64,000 bases of DNA, taken from NCBI RefSeq assembly GCF_030068605.1, contig NZ_JASJOU010000011.1, forward strand, positions 248,001 through 312,000, written 5' to 3'. Shown here one piece after another: positions 8,421 to 16,964 of this stretch. How positions within the stretch are numbered: position 1 is the first letter of the stretch; each line of letters opens with the position of its first letter. Made by a program: the position numbers and the translations under genes. The notes below the pieces were generated by a model. It saw only the letters and a list, made by a program, of their open reading frames with translations. It ran no database searches and was not told where the DNA came from. This stretch comes from Xanthocytophaga agilis (lineage in GTDB: Bacteria; Bacteroidota; Bacteroidia; Cytophagales; 172606-1).

Positions 8421-9335
8421 TTAATGTTTTTCTATCTCCTGCCTGAATAAGGATGCAATGGACTTAACCCGAAGGAAGTCTCCCTGTAGTTGAACAGCAT
8501 TGGGATGGCTATCGGTACTTACAACACATTCAAACAAACCACTTGCTTTAATTTTTTCTAAGCCATCTTTACTAAAAAGGCCATGTGTGGTTACAGCAGC
8601 AATTTTAGTAGCTCCTGCTTCTTTGTATGCTCTGGCCGCATTGATTAAAGAACCACCTGTCCGAATCATATCATCATAGATGATTACATATTTACCTCTT
8701 ACATCTGCACTGATAGAAGTAATTTGTGTTTCATCTCCACTAATACGCCTCTTAAATACAAAGGCCCCATTCACATTCATATCATTGGCAAGAGACTCTA
8801 CCCACTTAGCTCTACCTGCATCTGTAGATGCCAGTACAAAATCATTACCGGCAATTTCCCGGCAAGCTTCCATTATGGTAGGCTTTGCATACAGATGCAC
8901 AGGCCTTGTCTTTCCTTCAAAGTAGTAAGGTACTCCTTCTGTATGAAGATCCAGAAGAAACACACGATTCCCCATTGAACTTGCAGGAATCTTGGATAGT
9001 AAAAAGGCTCTTGTCTTGGCAGTTACTACCTCACCTTTTTTAACAGACCGTTCCATTGTAGCATATCCAAAATAGGGGATCATCAGCAATAATGACTCTG
9101 CTCCCATCGATACCAGTGAATAAGCCAAATCAAAAAGTTCCAATGTATCTGCATCAGAAATAGTACCACCAATCAGCACAACCTCCCGGCAATCCACACT
9201 GGTAAGAATGCGTTGATATCGTTCTCCATCCGGAAAATTCTTTACTTCAACCTCACCACACTCAAAACCGGTGGTATGACATAATTCTTTCTGTAAATAT
9301 TGATATGCCTGAGTACTAAAGATGATCTTATTCAC
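8421..9335 (-). CDS. prs: Ribose-phosphate pyrophosphokinase homologue (divergent)
   Basis: 304 residues of the two-domain PRPP-synthetase fold. [10 protein letters not shown] (33-42) matches the FSDGE strand, LLDLHTEG (127-134) keeps the key histidine H131, and [15 protein letters not shown] (217-231) is the PRPP-binding loop. The usual ATP-loop motif RQDRR after PYFGYA is replaced by TMERS (93-97), and the usual SPDIGGVVRA is replaced by [11 protein letters not shown]. So it is a side branch and not the housekeeping enzyme. It follows pncB by 26 bases and probably supplies PRPP, or a related pyrophosphorylated ribose donor, to that enzyme. The gene symbol names the fold; the exact substrate is uncertain. 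Confidence 0.85.
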   Translation of the reverse strand: MNKIIFSTQAYQYLQKELCHTTGFECGEVEVKNFPDGERYQRILTSVDCREVVLIGGTISDADTLELFDLAYSLVSMGAESLLLMIPYFGYATMERSVKKGEVVTAKTRAFLLSKIPASSMGNRVFLLDLHTEGVPYYFEGKTRPVHLYAKPTIMEACREIAGNDFVLASTDAGRAKWVESLANDMNVNGAFVFKRRISGDETQITSISADVRGKYVIIYDDMIRTGGSLINAARAYKEAGATKIAAVTTHGLFSKDGLEKIKASGLFECVVSTDSHPNAVQLQGDFLRVKSIASLFRQEIEKH

Positions 9336-9361
9336 GCGTATTGGGTAGTCTGTTTAATTTT

Positions 9362-10843
9362 TTACTTTCCGTTAAATTTCCGCAATTTTAGAATTAAATC
9401 TGTTTTGAAATCATACAAACCTTTTTCCAATCCTACAGGATATAAGTGAGGGTTTACAAAACGTCTGATACTTTCATGAAATCCGCTTAGTTGATCTTCT
9501 ACACGTTTCTTTACATCCTGTATCTCGGGAAGATTATATACAAGTTTTCCTTCACGGAATACAGGCACCAGCAGATCTTCATGAGGAGTCGCATTATCCA
9601 GTTTACGCCTCTTGGTATAATCCATAGGATCAATCATGATTTCTTCCTCTTTCTTCTGGAACCCTTCTGTATTATAAATCATATCCGCTATAAAACCATT
9701 GGCATTCCGATAACGTCTTACCTGCTGGATACCGGGAGTAGAAATCTTTATGGTTTGCTCAGATAACTTGATTTTATATTCCCATTCATCATCTTTATCA
9801 TTTCTCATCGCTGCCAGCTTATACACTCCCCCTAAGGCTGGCTGGTCATACGCTGTTACCAGTTTGGTCCCTACTCCCCAGACATTAATAGTAGCTCCCT
9901 GATCTTTCAAACTCTGAATGATATTTTCATCCAGATCATTGCTGGCAACAATAGCCGCATCTTTGAATCCTGCAGCATCCAACAGCTTACGAGCTTCAAT
10001 GCTGAAGTAAGCAAGATCACCAGAATCGAGCCGTATCCCTCCTAATTTATAACCTTTTGCTTCTAGTTTCTTACCTGTTTCAATGGCTTTCTTAACTCCC
10101 TCTAATGTGTCAAATGTATCTACCAGGAAAATACAGTTATTGGGTAATACTTCTGCATAGGTCTCAAATGCTTCTTCTTCAGAGTCAAATGACATAACCC
10201 AGCTATGTGCATGAGTACCTTTTACAGGAATACCAAACAAACGACCTGCTAGTACATTGGAAGTAGCATCAGCCCCACCTATATAGGCAGCCCGGCTGGC
10301 AGTCACACCTCCATCCATACCCTGAGCTCTTCGTAAACCAAACTCTAGTACGGGTTCACCTTTCGTTACCTGCTTGATACGAGCAGCCTTGGTTGCTATC
10401 AGCGATTGAAAATTGATCAGGTTCAATAAAGGTGTTTCCAATATCTGGCATTGCAAAATTGGTCCACGTACACGTAAGAGTGGCTCTTGAGGAAATACTA
10501 CTGTACCTTCAGGAATCGCATCTACTTCACCTGTAAATCGTAATTCTTGTAAGTAGTCCAAAAAAGCAGCTTCAAATAAAGGCTGTCCATCACTACCAGT
10601 CAGTGTTCTTAAATAGGCTGTATCTTCTTCAGAAAAACGAAAATTCTCAATAAAATCAATGGCTTGCTCTAAACCAGCAGCTACTGTATAACCACCACCA
10701 AATGGATTTTTACGAAAAAATAGATTGAATACGGCTTCTTTTTCAGCTGTGCCAGACTTCCAATATCCATAGGCCATTGTAAGTTGATATAAGTCTGTAA
10801 GTAAACTTAACGACTGACCATATAATTGCAGATGTTTATTCAC
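9362..10843 (-). CDS. pncB: Nicotinate phosphoribosyltransferase
   Basis: 493 residues, the long bacterial form that joins nicotinate and PRPP to make nicotinate mononucleotide, with ATP hydrolysis. LLTDLYQLTMAYGYW (14-28) is the family's N-terminal motif, EFGLRRAQGMDGG (167-179) the substrate-binding region, and GTHAHSWVMSFDSE (209-222) holds the histidine that is phosphorylated during catalysis (H211 or H213). GGIRLDSGDL and ASNDLDE are the later phosphate-binding strands. It is the first gene of the ten-gene run, followed at 26 bases by the PRPP-synthetase homologue. A promoter with an inverted repeat lies upstream at 10894-10930. No nicotinamidase gene is present, so the feed is nicotinate or comes from elsewhere. 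Confidence 0.93.
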   Translation of the reverse strand: MNKHLQLYGQSLSLLTDLYQLTMAYGYWKSGTAEKEAVFNLFFRKNPFGGGYTVAAGLEQAIDFIENFRFSEEDTAYLRTLTGSDGQPLFEAAFLDYLQELRFTGEVDAIPEGTVVFPQEPLLRVRGPILQCQILETPLLNLINFQSLIATKAARIKQVTKGEPVLEFGLRRAQGMDGGVTASRAAYIGGADATSNVLAGRLFGIPVKGTHAHSWVMSFDSEEEAFETYAEVLPNNCIFLVDTFDTLEGVKKAIETGKKLEAKGYKLGGIRLDSGDLAYFSIEARKLLDAAGFKDAAIVASNDLDENIIQSLKDQGATINVWGVGTKLVTAYDQPALGGVYKLAAMRNDKDDEWEYKIKLSEQTIKISTPGIQQVRRYRNANGFIADMIYNTEGFQKKEEEIMIDPMDYTKRRKLDNATPHEDLLVPVFREGKLVYNLPEIQDVKKRVEDQLSGFHESIRRFVNPHLYPVGLEKGLYDFKTDLILKLRKFNGK

Positions 10844-10893
10844 GTGTCAGAATTAAATTGGTGATAAAATTACTTGTTAGTGTAAATATTACG

Positions 10894-10930
10894 CTAAGAT
10901 AATTTTATTTGGTTTTATTTTCCAAATAAA
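10894..10930 (-). promoter_or_regulatory. Promoter of the pncB cassette with inverted-repeat operator candidate
   Basis: Read on the minus strand, TTTG (10926-10923), 21 bases, then TATCTTAG (10901-10894) fits the Bacteroidota -33/-7 consensus with one mismatch in the -7 box. A perfect 9-bp inverted repeat, TTTATTTGG and CCAAATAAA with a 9-base spacer (10904-10912 and 10922-10930), covers the -33 box and most of the spacer, where a repressor would block RNA polymerase. The predicted transcript starts about 45 bases before the pncB ATG. The repeat and spacing are seen; the regulator is unknown and no NrtR- or NiaR-like gene is nearby. Confidence 0.5.
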
Positions 10931-10970
10931 GCCGTAAATAATTTTTATCAGGTTTGTTGTTTATTTGTTA

Positions 10971-11903
10971 TTATGCTTTGATCTCCCGTAATACAGCTCC
11001 TATAATACGTTTCCAGAGAGGATATTTTTTTACATGTTCATTCACATTCACAATTTTCAAAGCACCAGTTCCTATTTCACCTGATTTCAAATGAACAGGT
11101 CTTTTCTCCAGATCGTCAAACCATGTATAACGAGTTTCTTTTCCAAATATATAATCTACATCTTCATCTGTGATCTGATTTAGAAATGGCATAATACCTG
11201 TTAGTGCAGCTAGTGAAACACTTCCTTTCTTTATCTCGCGATTCCAATGCGAAGATCCTGTACGACGATGAAGATAATGGGTATCAGCCATTTTTACCAG
11301 TTTACATCCTACTCCCAACTGACGTATGGTAAAAGTCCAGGAATCAAGGGTCTGATTGATCAATGTGGGTTCAAAATAACGACCAGCTTTAAGCCAGCTT
11401 TGTTTTGTATATAAATAGTTACCGCTTTGTCCAATAAAGTAGTTCACACTTAATGCATCTGCCAACTTATATACTCCAGATTTAAATACGGTTTTATATA
11501 CCAGCTTTTTACTTCCATCTTCTCCATCTTTGAAAAAATGGATCTCTCCAAAAGCTGCAGCATCTGCCTGATTATCCAGCATATACTTTTTAAGTTTAGG
11601 TACACTTCCCGAGGTAAGAACATTATCTGCATCTACACAAAATATTAACTCATGTTTTGCCTGTTCGATAGCAGTATTACGACCAGCTGCTGCTGTGCCT
11701 TTATTTACCTGGTGGAAAAACAATCGTATGGCAGGATATTTTATTGCAAGTTCTTTTAATACATGTACAGTAGAGTCAGTAGAAAGATCATCTACAATAA
11801 GAATCTCATCTCCTTCTTCAAAGTTCTGATCAAAAATAGATTCAATGGTTTCGATGATTGTATCCTGACAGTTATAAGCAGGAATAACAAAGCTGATATT
11901 CAT
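10971..11903 (-). CDS. Family 2 glycosyltransferase
   Basis: 310 residues of the GT-A fold. The N-terminus ISFVIPAYNCQDTIIETIES is the typical GT2 opening, EILIVDDLSTDST (34-46) binds the nucleotide, and FCVDADNVL holds the metal-binding D-A-D motif. Residues 150-230 contain a Trp-rich acceptor region. No transmembrane helix is present, so the enzyme is cytoplasmic and would transfer a sugar from a nucleotide donor to an envelope glycan or lipid acceptor; donor and acceptor cannot be read. It precedes the NAD cassette, but the promoter at 10894-10930 suggests the two are transcribed separately. No other polysaccharide gene is adjacent. Confidence 0.88.
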   Translation of the reverse strand: MNISFVIPAYNCQDTIIETIESIFDQNFEEGDEILIVDDLSTDSTVHVLKELAIKYPAIRLFFHQVNKGTAAAGRNTAIEQAKHELIFCVDADNVLTSGSVPKLKKYMLDNQADAAAFGEIHFFKDGEDGSKKLVYKTVFKSGVYKLADALSVNYFIGQSGNYLYTKQSWLKAGRYFEPTLINQTLDSWTFTIRQLGVGCKLVKMADTHYLHRRTGSSHWNREIKKGSVSLAALTGIMPFLNQITDEDVDYIFGKETRYTWFDDLEKRPVHLKSGEIGTGALKIVNVNEHVKKYPLWKRIIGAVLREIKA

Positions 11904-12380
11904 ATATAAATAAAACTGATTTTACAAAAATTGCTGTAAAAGTGGGGATTGCCACCGAATAAACAAAGTCCAGAAAGTATTTTCGGAGCTTTGGCATTTA
12001 AAAAAACTTAGTTTATAATCTAATCTTTGTTTATTGAAACTATTATAACAGGAATTTTAAGTTTATTATTTTTGTGTAAATTATACTATACTAAGATGGT
12101 GCATCTATTAATAATTTACCCAAAAGACCAAAACAACTTATAAAGCTGAGCTTCTTATAATAGTATCAGTACATATGTTTATTCGACAAGTTAATCCCAC
12201 GAAGCCTTAAAATAAAAAAGAGTAGCTTTTTCTTCATTTCTGGTAAAAAGCACTACATTCTATCCGTTTTATTATTTGAAAAGTGTTCATAAGGTTGTCT
12301 ACGACTTGCTTAGATCATTTTCACTACTCTGGTACAGAAATTTTTTCATTCTTGTTGTTAGTCTGAATAGGTCAGTAGAA

Positions 12381-12477
12381 CTGGTTTAAGATAATGCCTG
12401 CACAAGTTAGTAAGAGTAAGAATGTATAGTATAGATTGATAGGTTAGTAGCAGAGTGAATAAAGTATCTTAAACCAG
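12381..12477 (+). repeat. 13-bp inverted repeat enclosing 71 bases
   Basis: CTGGTTTAAGATA at 12381-12393 is the exact reverse complement of TATCTTAAACCAG at 12465-12477. In an RNA these arms would close a 71-base loop. The pair lies 54 bases before the hairpin at 12531-12557. I see no ORF between the arms. It may be the closing stem of a structured small RNA, or a protein-binding site for the gene at 12615. Confidence 0.5.
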
Positions 12478-12530
12478 AATAGGAATGAGTTATCTGTATT
12501 GAGCAATCTTTAGGATAACGTAAGACTAAT

Positions 12531-12557
12531 AAGAGGTTACCCAAGTGGTAACCTCTT
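12531..12557 (+). terminator. Hairpin before the flavin reductase gene
   Basis: A perfect 10-bp stem, AAGAGGTTAC (12531-12540) and GTAACCTCTT (12548-12557), with a 7-base loop and a short T/A-rich tail on the plus strand. It looks like an intrinsic terminator, but no coding gene precedes it on the plus strand and the minus-strand neighbour runs away from it. It may end a small RNA or shape the leader of the gene at 12615. Confidence 0.5.
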
Positions 12558-12614
12558 TATGTATTTGTTTATCTCTGACACCTTAATCTGATACTAAACC
12601 CTCCTTAGTCAGGT

Positions 12615-13997
12615 ATGAAAATATATGACGCACTGATTATCGGAGCTGGGCAAGCTGGAGTGCCACTGGCTAAAAAGCTTGCTCAATCTGGTAGAAAAAC
12701 ACTTCTTATAGAAAAACGAATCTTGGGTGGTACTTGTGTAAATGATGGATGTACCCCTACAAAAACACTGATAGCGTCCGGACGGATTGCATACTTAACC
12801 AGGCATAGTAAGGAATGGGGAGTGAACAAAGATAGTATCTCAATTGATATGCCATTTATTAAAAGGAGAAAAGATTCTATCATCTTGGGGTCACGCCAAG
12901 GGTTGGAAGAAGGAGTAGAAGATACTAAAGGATTGGATCTGTTGTATGGAGAAGCTGTGTTTACAGATTTCAAGACTGTTTCTGTTCAAGGTCGGGATGG
13001 TCAATCACAAGAAATCAAAGCTGAATACATCTTTATTAATACAGGTGCAACTCCTGTTATCCCAGAGATTGAAGGGCTTTCTAGTATACACTATTTCACA
13101 TCTACCTCTATCTTGGATCTGGAGCAAGTGCCTGAGCACTTACTCATTGTTGGAGCTGGATATATTGCACTGGAGTTTGCTCAATTGTATAGAAGGCTAG
13201 GAAGTAAGGTAACAATTCTGGAGAAAAGCAACGCATTTCTTGCGAAAGAAGATGAAGATGTGGCAGATGAATTGCGAAAGATATTAGAAGAAGAAGGTAT
13301 TCAGATAGAACTTAATGCTGAAATAAGTCAGGTGAAACCGTCAGGAGAAGGAAAGATACTTGCAACACTTAAAATAGATAACCAGTCCAATGAAATTGCC
13401 TGCTCACATTTGTTACTGGCCAGTGGACGAAAACCTCAAAGTGGGAGCTTGTCTCTTGATAAAACAGGTGTCAATATGGATGAGAAAGGACATATCGAAG
13501 TAAATGACCGATTGGAAACAAATGTTAGTGGAATCTATGCCTTGGGGGATGTAAAAGGTGGTCCGGCATTTACCCATGTTTCCTACAATGACTATGTGAT
13601 TGTAAGTAAAAATCTGCTGAATAATACTAAACTAACTACTCAGGAGAGATTGATACCATACTGTATATTCACAGATCCTCAGTTAGGGCGGGTAGGACTA
13701 TCAGAAAAGCAAGCACGTGAAAAAGGGTATGATATTAAGGTTGCTAAACTACCTATGGAACATGTGGCGCGAGCTCGGGAAACTGGGGAAACACGTGGTT
13801 TTATGAAGGCAGTCGTAGATGAAAAAACGAAACAAATACTAGGTGCTGCTATAATAGGAGTAGATGGAGGAGAAATTGTGTCTGTATTGCAAGTAGCTAT
13901 GATGGGTAAGCTCACATATGAGCAAATACGAGATGGGGTTTTTGCTCATCCCACATTTTCCGAATCATTAAACAATCTCTTTATGTCGCTAGACTAA
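12615..13997 (+). CDS. FAD-dependent pyridine nucleotide-disulfide oxidoreductase (mercuric reductase-like)
   Basis: 460 residues of the class I disulfide reductase family (lipoamide dehydrogenase, mercuric reductase). IIGAGQAGVPLAKKLA (8-23) binds FAD, GGTCVNDGCTPTKT (38-51) holds the redox pair C41/C46, IVGAGYIALEFA (about 178-189) binds NAD(P)H, and ALGDVKGGPAFTH is the second FAD motif. The C-terminal FAHPTFSESLNN has the His-Pro and Glu that serve as acid-base catalyst. There is no N-terminal metal-binding domain and no C-terminal cysteine pair for mercury, so mercury reduction is unlikely; the substrate is unknown. The nearby DUF4126-like gene follows by 36 bases and may be cotranscribed. 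Confidence 0.88.
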   Translation: MKIYDALIIGAGQAGVPLAKKLAQSGRKTLLIEKRILGGTCVNDGCTPTKTLIASGRIAYLTRHSKEWGVNKDSISIDMPFIKRRKDSIILGSRQGLEEGVEDTKGLDLLYGEAVFTDFKTVSVQGRDGQSQEIKAEYIFINTGATPVIPEIEGLSSIHYFTSTSILDLEQVPEHLLIVGAGYIALEFAQLYRRLGSKVTILEKSNAFLAKEDEDVADELRKILEEEGIQIELNAEISQVKPSGEGKILATLKIDNQSNEIACSHLLLASGRKPQSGSLSLDKTGVNMDEKGHIEVNDRLETNVSGIYALGDVKGGPAFTHVSYNDYVIVSKNLLNNTKLTTQERLIPYCIFTDPQLGRVGLSEKQAREKGYDIKVAKLPMEHVARARETGETRGFMKAVVDEKTKQILGAAIIGVDGGEIVSVLQVAMMGKLTYEQIRDGVFAHPTFSESLNNLFMSLD

Positions 13998-14033
13998 GAA
14001 CACCTGGTTATTCATACATAATTCTTATATACT

Positions 14034-14519
14034 ATGTTAAGCTCAAACACGAAAGATTTTTTGCAGGCGGCTATTATTGGGGGAATGGCTGGTTCAAGGA
14101 CCAGTAGCGCACCTGCTGTTACCAGTATCTTATTGTCAAAAAATCCAACTAAAGCTTTTGCCCCTAAACTGATCCGGTTTTTAGGTAATCAGTCTGTGTC
14201 GCAAGTAATGCAGCTAATGGCGATTCCTGAACTCATCATTGATAAAGTTCCAACCGTTGGAGACAGGATTACACCTATGGGCGTTGCTTGTCGTATGGTG
14301 TCAGGAACCTTGTGTGGTGCATTACTTTACAGGTCCAGAAATCAGGATGTAGTTAAGGGAATGCTTATTGGAGGATTAGCTGCACTCGTCTCTACATATG
14401 CCTTATTCTATACCCGAAAGAAATTAGCAGAGAAAACACAAATACCTGATGCATTGTTGGGTACTGCAGAAGATGCTATTGTGGTTGCAGGTGGTAAATG
14501 GCTTGTAAATTCTGCATAA
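14034..14519 (+). CDS. DUF4126-like membrane protein
   Basis: 161 residues. The N-terminus QAAIIGGMAGSRTSSAPAV and the later GDRITPMGVACRMVSGTLCGALLY, each rich in Gly and Ala, match the small membrane family DUF4126. About three to four hydrophobic helices are visible (residues 10-28, 75-100, 112-128, 140-158). The function is unknown. It starts 36 bases after the flavin reductase and is followed by a strong terminator at 14557-14587, so the two genes probably make one transcript. A membrane partner for a redox enzyme is a guess. Confidence 0.7.
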   Translation: MLSSNTKDFLQAAIIGGMAGSRTSSAPAVTSILLSKNPTKAFAPKLIRFLGNQSVSQVMQLMAIPELIIDKVPTVGDRITPMGVACRMVSGTLCGALLYRSRNQDVVKGMLIGGLAALVSTYALFYTRKKLAEKTQIPDALLGTAEDAIVVAGGKWLVNSA

Positions 14520-14556
14520 AGTCATATCACCTCTTCTAAAAATTATATATTAAATT

Positions 14557-14587
14557 AGAAAGCCCTGATATAGTTTCAGGGCTTTCT
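14557..14587 (+). terminator. Intrinsic terminator of the reductase/DUF4126 transcript
   Basis: A perfect 12-bp stem AGAAAGCCCTGA (14557-14568) and TCAGGGCTTTCT (14576-14587) with a 7-base loop, beginning 37 bases after the DUF4126-like stop codon and followed by a T-rich tail. Confidence 0.8.
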
Positions 14588-14916
14588 TCATATACATATT
14601 TCATCCTTAATTCTATTCCGTCTGTTTTTAATCCATTTTTGTCATACTGACAATTATCTTTTTTATCTATCTATTTATATAATGTAATCAATTTTTTCAG
14701 GCAGTATCGTATAATATTACTATTTGTACTATAAATGTTTTATTTTTAAAATTTTTTATAAATGCTAAAAATAGTAATATTGTATCTACACAACAGCCTG
14801 TTATTGTTCAAATGGTTACCTCTCTTATAAAAAGTTTAGACTTTAACCATTATAGTACTGACAAAACGGCTGAACAGTAAATACAAGGACCGCTTAACCA
14901 TAAATAGTGCTAAAGT
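14588..14916. other. AT-rich gene-free region before the first ECF sigma gene
   Basis: 329 bases, strongly AT-rich, holding the upstream region of the sigma factor gene at 14917. I find no ORF, no hairpin and no clear -33/-7 pair; TACTATTTG near 14718 is close to a -7 box but has one base too many. Confidence 0.5.
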
Positions 14917-15579
14917 ATGTTCCAAAGAGGGAAATCAAAGTCCGTTAGAAATATTGGGGACGCAGGCTCCAATGCATACGAACTACTTGCTGATGAGCAG
15001 CTATGGCAAAAATGTAAATCAGGAGATCGCCAAGCATTTTCTCAGATTTTTCTGCGATACTATAAACCTCTTCATACATATGGCGTAAGCCTTTATCCTG
15101 ATAAGGAGTTAATTAGAGACTGTATTCAGGAAATTTTTCTGGAGATGTGGTTGTATCGGGAGTCTGTGGCAGAGGTTGATTCCGTAAAGTTTTATGTATT
15201 TAAAAGTTTCCGAAGAAGGGTTTTTAAACGACTGGAAACTATTCGGAAGAATCCTTTTTTCGAACTTAATGAAATATCAGAACTGACTATTGTTCACTCG
15301 TTTGAAACACTGCTGATACAGGAACAAAGTGAGGAGGGACAAAAAAACTATCTTCTAAAAGAACTCTCCGGTTTGCCTAAAAGACAACAGGAAGCTATTT
15401 ATCTAAAGTTTTATCAGGATCTGAGCTATGAAAAAATTGCAGAGATGATGTCTCTTAATTATCAATCTGTCAAAAATCTGGTTCACAATGGCGTAAAGTC
15501 TATTCGGGAGAAACTTCTGCAAAAAGATATTTTTACAATTCTGTGGCTAACAGGTACATTAGTATGGCTCTTTTTTTGA
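14917..15579 (+). CDS. ECF RNA polymerase sigma factor, FecI type
   Basis: 220 residues. Region 2 covers about residues 30-105 (QLWQKCKSGDRQAFSQIFLR opens it, and DCIQEIFLEMWLYRE is the core-binding and -10 helix). Region 4 covers about 145-200, with LPKRQQEAIYLKFYQDLSYE and the recognition helix in QSVKNLVHNGVKSIRE. After it comes an unusual hydrophobic tail, IFTILWLTGTLVWLFF, that could insert in or lie on the membrane. Family knowledge: such factors are held by a FecR protein and released when the SusC-type receptor binds substrate. The FecR gene follows after 307 bases, then SusC, SusD and an enzyme. Confidence 0.93.
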   Translation: MFQRGKSKSVRNIGDAGSNAYELLADEQLWQKCKSGDRQAFSQIFLRYYKPLHTYGVSLYPDKELIRDCIQEIFLEMWLYRESVAEVDSVKFYVFKSFRRRVFKRLETIRKNPFFELNEISELTIVHSFETLLIQEQSEEGQKNYLLKELSGLPKRQQEAIYLKFYQDLSYEKIAEMMSLNYQSVKNLVHNGVKSIREKLLQKDIFTILWLTGTLVWLFF

Positions 15580-15886
15580 GATCAGTACTAAACAAACTAT
15601 TGTTTCTTTTCTTTATTTTTCTGCATCATTACTCCTAGTAGTAGTTTGGCTATTTGCTATCTATATAGAGTCTGAAGTCTTTACTATTTTCATTACTCAC
15701 TTTCCTTCTTATTTTCTGTCCTTTTCTCCTACATGAAGCTAGATCATGAGACAGTTTTAGCTTGAATAAGATACTAGATAAAAATAATTGATTTTTTTTA
15801 AGTTTCCATGAGTACGCTTTTCAAAAGCCCTTCTCTTTTACTACATAGTACAAAAGATTTATTTTTCTACCTTTTTGATACATTCA
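15580..15886. other. Gap between ECF sigma and FecR genes
   Basis: 307 bases, AT-rich, without a recognisable ORF, hairpin or promoter pair. A gap this long between a sigma gene and its FecR gene is larger than in the second locus (87 bases at 31885-31971), so the FecR gene may have its own promoter here. Confidence 0.5.
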
Positions 15887-16891
15887 GTGAAATACACTAA
15901 TTATTCTGTTGAAGATTTTGTTGCTGATGAATTTTTCCAGCAATGGGTAAAAGCTCCACAGCCAATTCACCAATCATTCTGGTCGGAATGGCTTAAAGAG
16001 AATCCACATAAGGCAGAAGAAGTAGAAGATGCTCGCAGATTAGTAGCAGCTTTCATAGTTGAAGCAGATAAATCTTTGGATCAGCAGGCAAAAAATGACC
16101 TTGGTGTACTATGGAACAGGATTGATGATGCAGATGTTCGTTCACAATCTTCCCTCCAGTCAGGATGGTTAAAAATGGCAGCTGTATTCATCGGATTTCT
16201 TGTTATAGCAGGAGTAGCTATATTCTTTTATTCACGTTGGAGTATGGTGCAATATGCAACGGATTTTGGAAAGACTCAGAAGTTTATTTTGCCAGATGGC
16301 TCCGAGGTGGTTTTAAATGGTAATTCACAAATCTCCTTTTCAAAAGATTGGACAGCCATGCAAGATCGTGAGGTTTGGATACAAGGTGAGGCATTTTTTC
16401 ATGTTGCCAAACAAAAGACTCATAGTGGGTATCGTAAATTTATTGTACATACTTCTAATGTGGCAGTAGAAGTATTGGGAACTCAGTTTGATGTAAATAA
16501 TAGAAGGGAACTTACCCGGGTAGTGCTTAGTGAAGGATCTGTTAGGTTACAACCTAAGCAAATCACGAAGCCTTTTCTTATGGTTCCGGGAGATTTGGTT
16601 GAATTATCAAAGAAACATTCCCTGATGCACAGAAAAGTCAATCCAGGATTGTATTCTGCTTGGACACAGGGTGAATTAAACTTTGAAAAAGAATCATTGG
16701 CAGATATTGCTCAGTTGCTGGAAGATAACTATGGATATCAAATACTATTTAGTGATTCCACCATTTCTACCAGACGATTCAGTGGATCGGCATCAGTTAC
16801 CAATATCAATAATTTATTAATCAAGCTTTCTAAATCACACAATTTACGGATTACAAGGCAGGGAAAAACAATTTTTCTGGACAATAATTAA
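15887..16891 (+). CDS. FecR-type anti-sigma factor
   Basis: 334 residues from the GTG at 15887; a TTG at 15875 would add four residues, and there is no ATG nearby. The N-terminus KYTNYSVEDFVADEFFQQWV is the short cytoplasmic sigma-binding region typical of the family. One transmembrane helix lies at about residues 92-115 (MAAVFIGFLVIAGVAIFFY). The periplasmic FecR domain (FGKTQKFILPDGSEVVLNGN onward) follows, and the last 70 residues match the C-terminal DUF4974 domain that contacts the STN domain of the receptor. It should pass the signal from the SusC at 16965 to the sigma factor at 14917. Confidence 0.92.
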   Translation: MKYTNYSVEDFVADEFFQQWVKAPQPIHQSFWSEWLKENPHKAEEVEDARRLVAAFIVEADKSLDQQAKNDLGVLWNRIDDADVRSQSSLQSGWLKMAAVFIGFLVIAGVAIFFYSRWSMVQYATDFGKTQKFILPDGSEVVLNGNSQISFSKDWTAMQDREVWIQGEAFFHVAKQKTHSGYRKFIVHTSNVAVEVLGTQFDVNNRRELTRVVLSEGSVRLQPKQITKPFLMVPGDLVELSKKHSLMHRKVNPGLYSAWTQGELNFEKESLADIAQLLEDNYGYQILFSDSTISTRRFSGSASVTNINNLLIKLSKSHNLRITRQGKTIFLDNN

Positions 16892-16964
16892 TGTCATTTG
16901 TTTTGAATGCTGCCTTTCAGTGCAAGAAAAGAGTAGTCAATTCACTTATTAACCCTCGTTAAGC

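Larger units (their letters stand above)
11904..12614. other. Gene-free region, possible small RNA
   Basis: 711 bases between two divergently oriented genes, with no convincing ORF. It should hold promoters for both flanking genes. TATTTTTG at 12067-12074 fits a -7 box but has no -33 partner at the right distance. A 13-bp perfect inverted repeat (12381-12393 and 12465-12477) and a 10-bp hairpin (12531-12557) lie in the right half. No coding gene precedes that hairpin on the plus strand, so a noncoding transcript ending there is possible. Confidence 0.4.

Noticed and set aside
12014-12080. Promoter-like words TAATCTTTG and TATTTTTG as start of a small RNA
   Set aside because: Spacing to any TTTG is 30 or more bases, or the -7 word has an extra base; too weak to list as a promoter.
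12615-13997. Call as a true mercuric reductase
   Set aside because: The protein lacks the C-terminal cysteine pair and N-terminal metal-binding domain, and no mer genes are adjacent.
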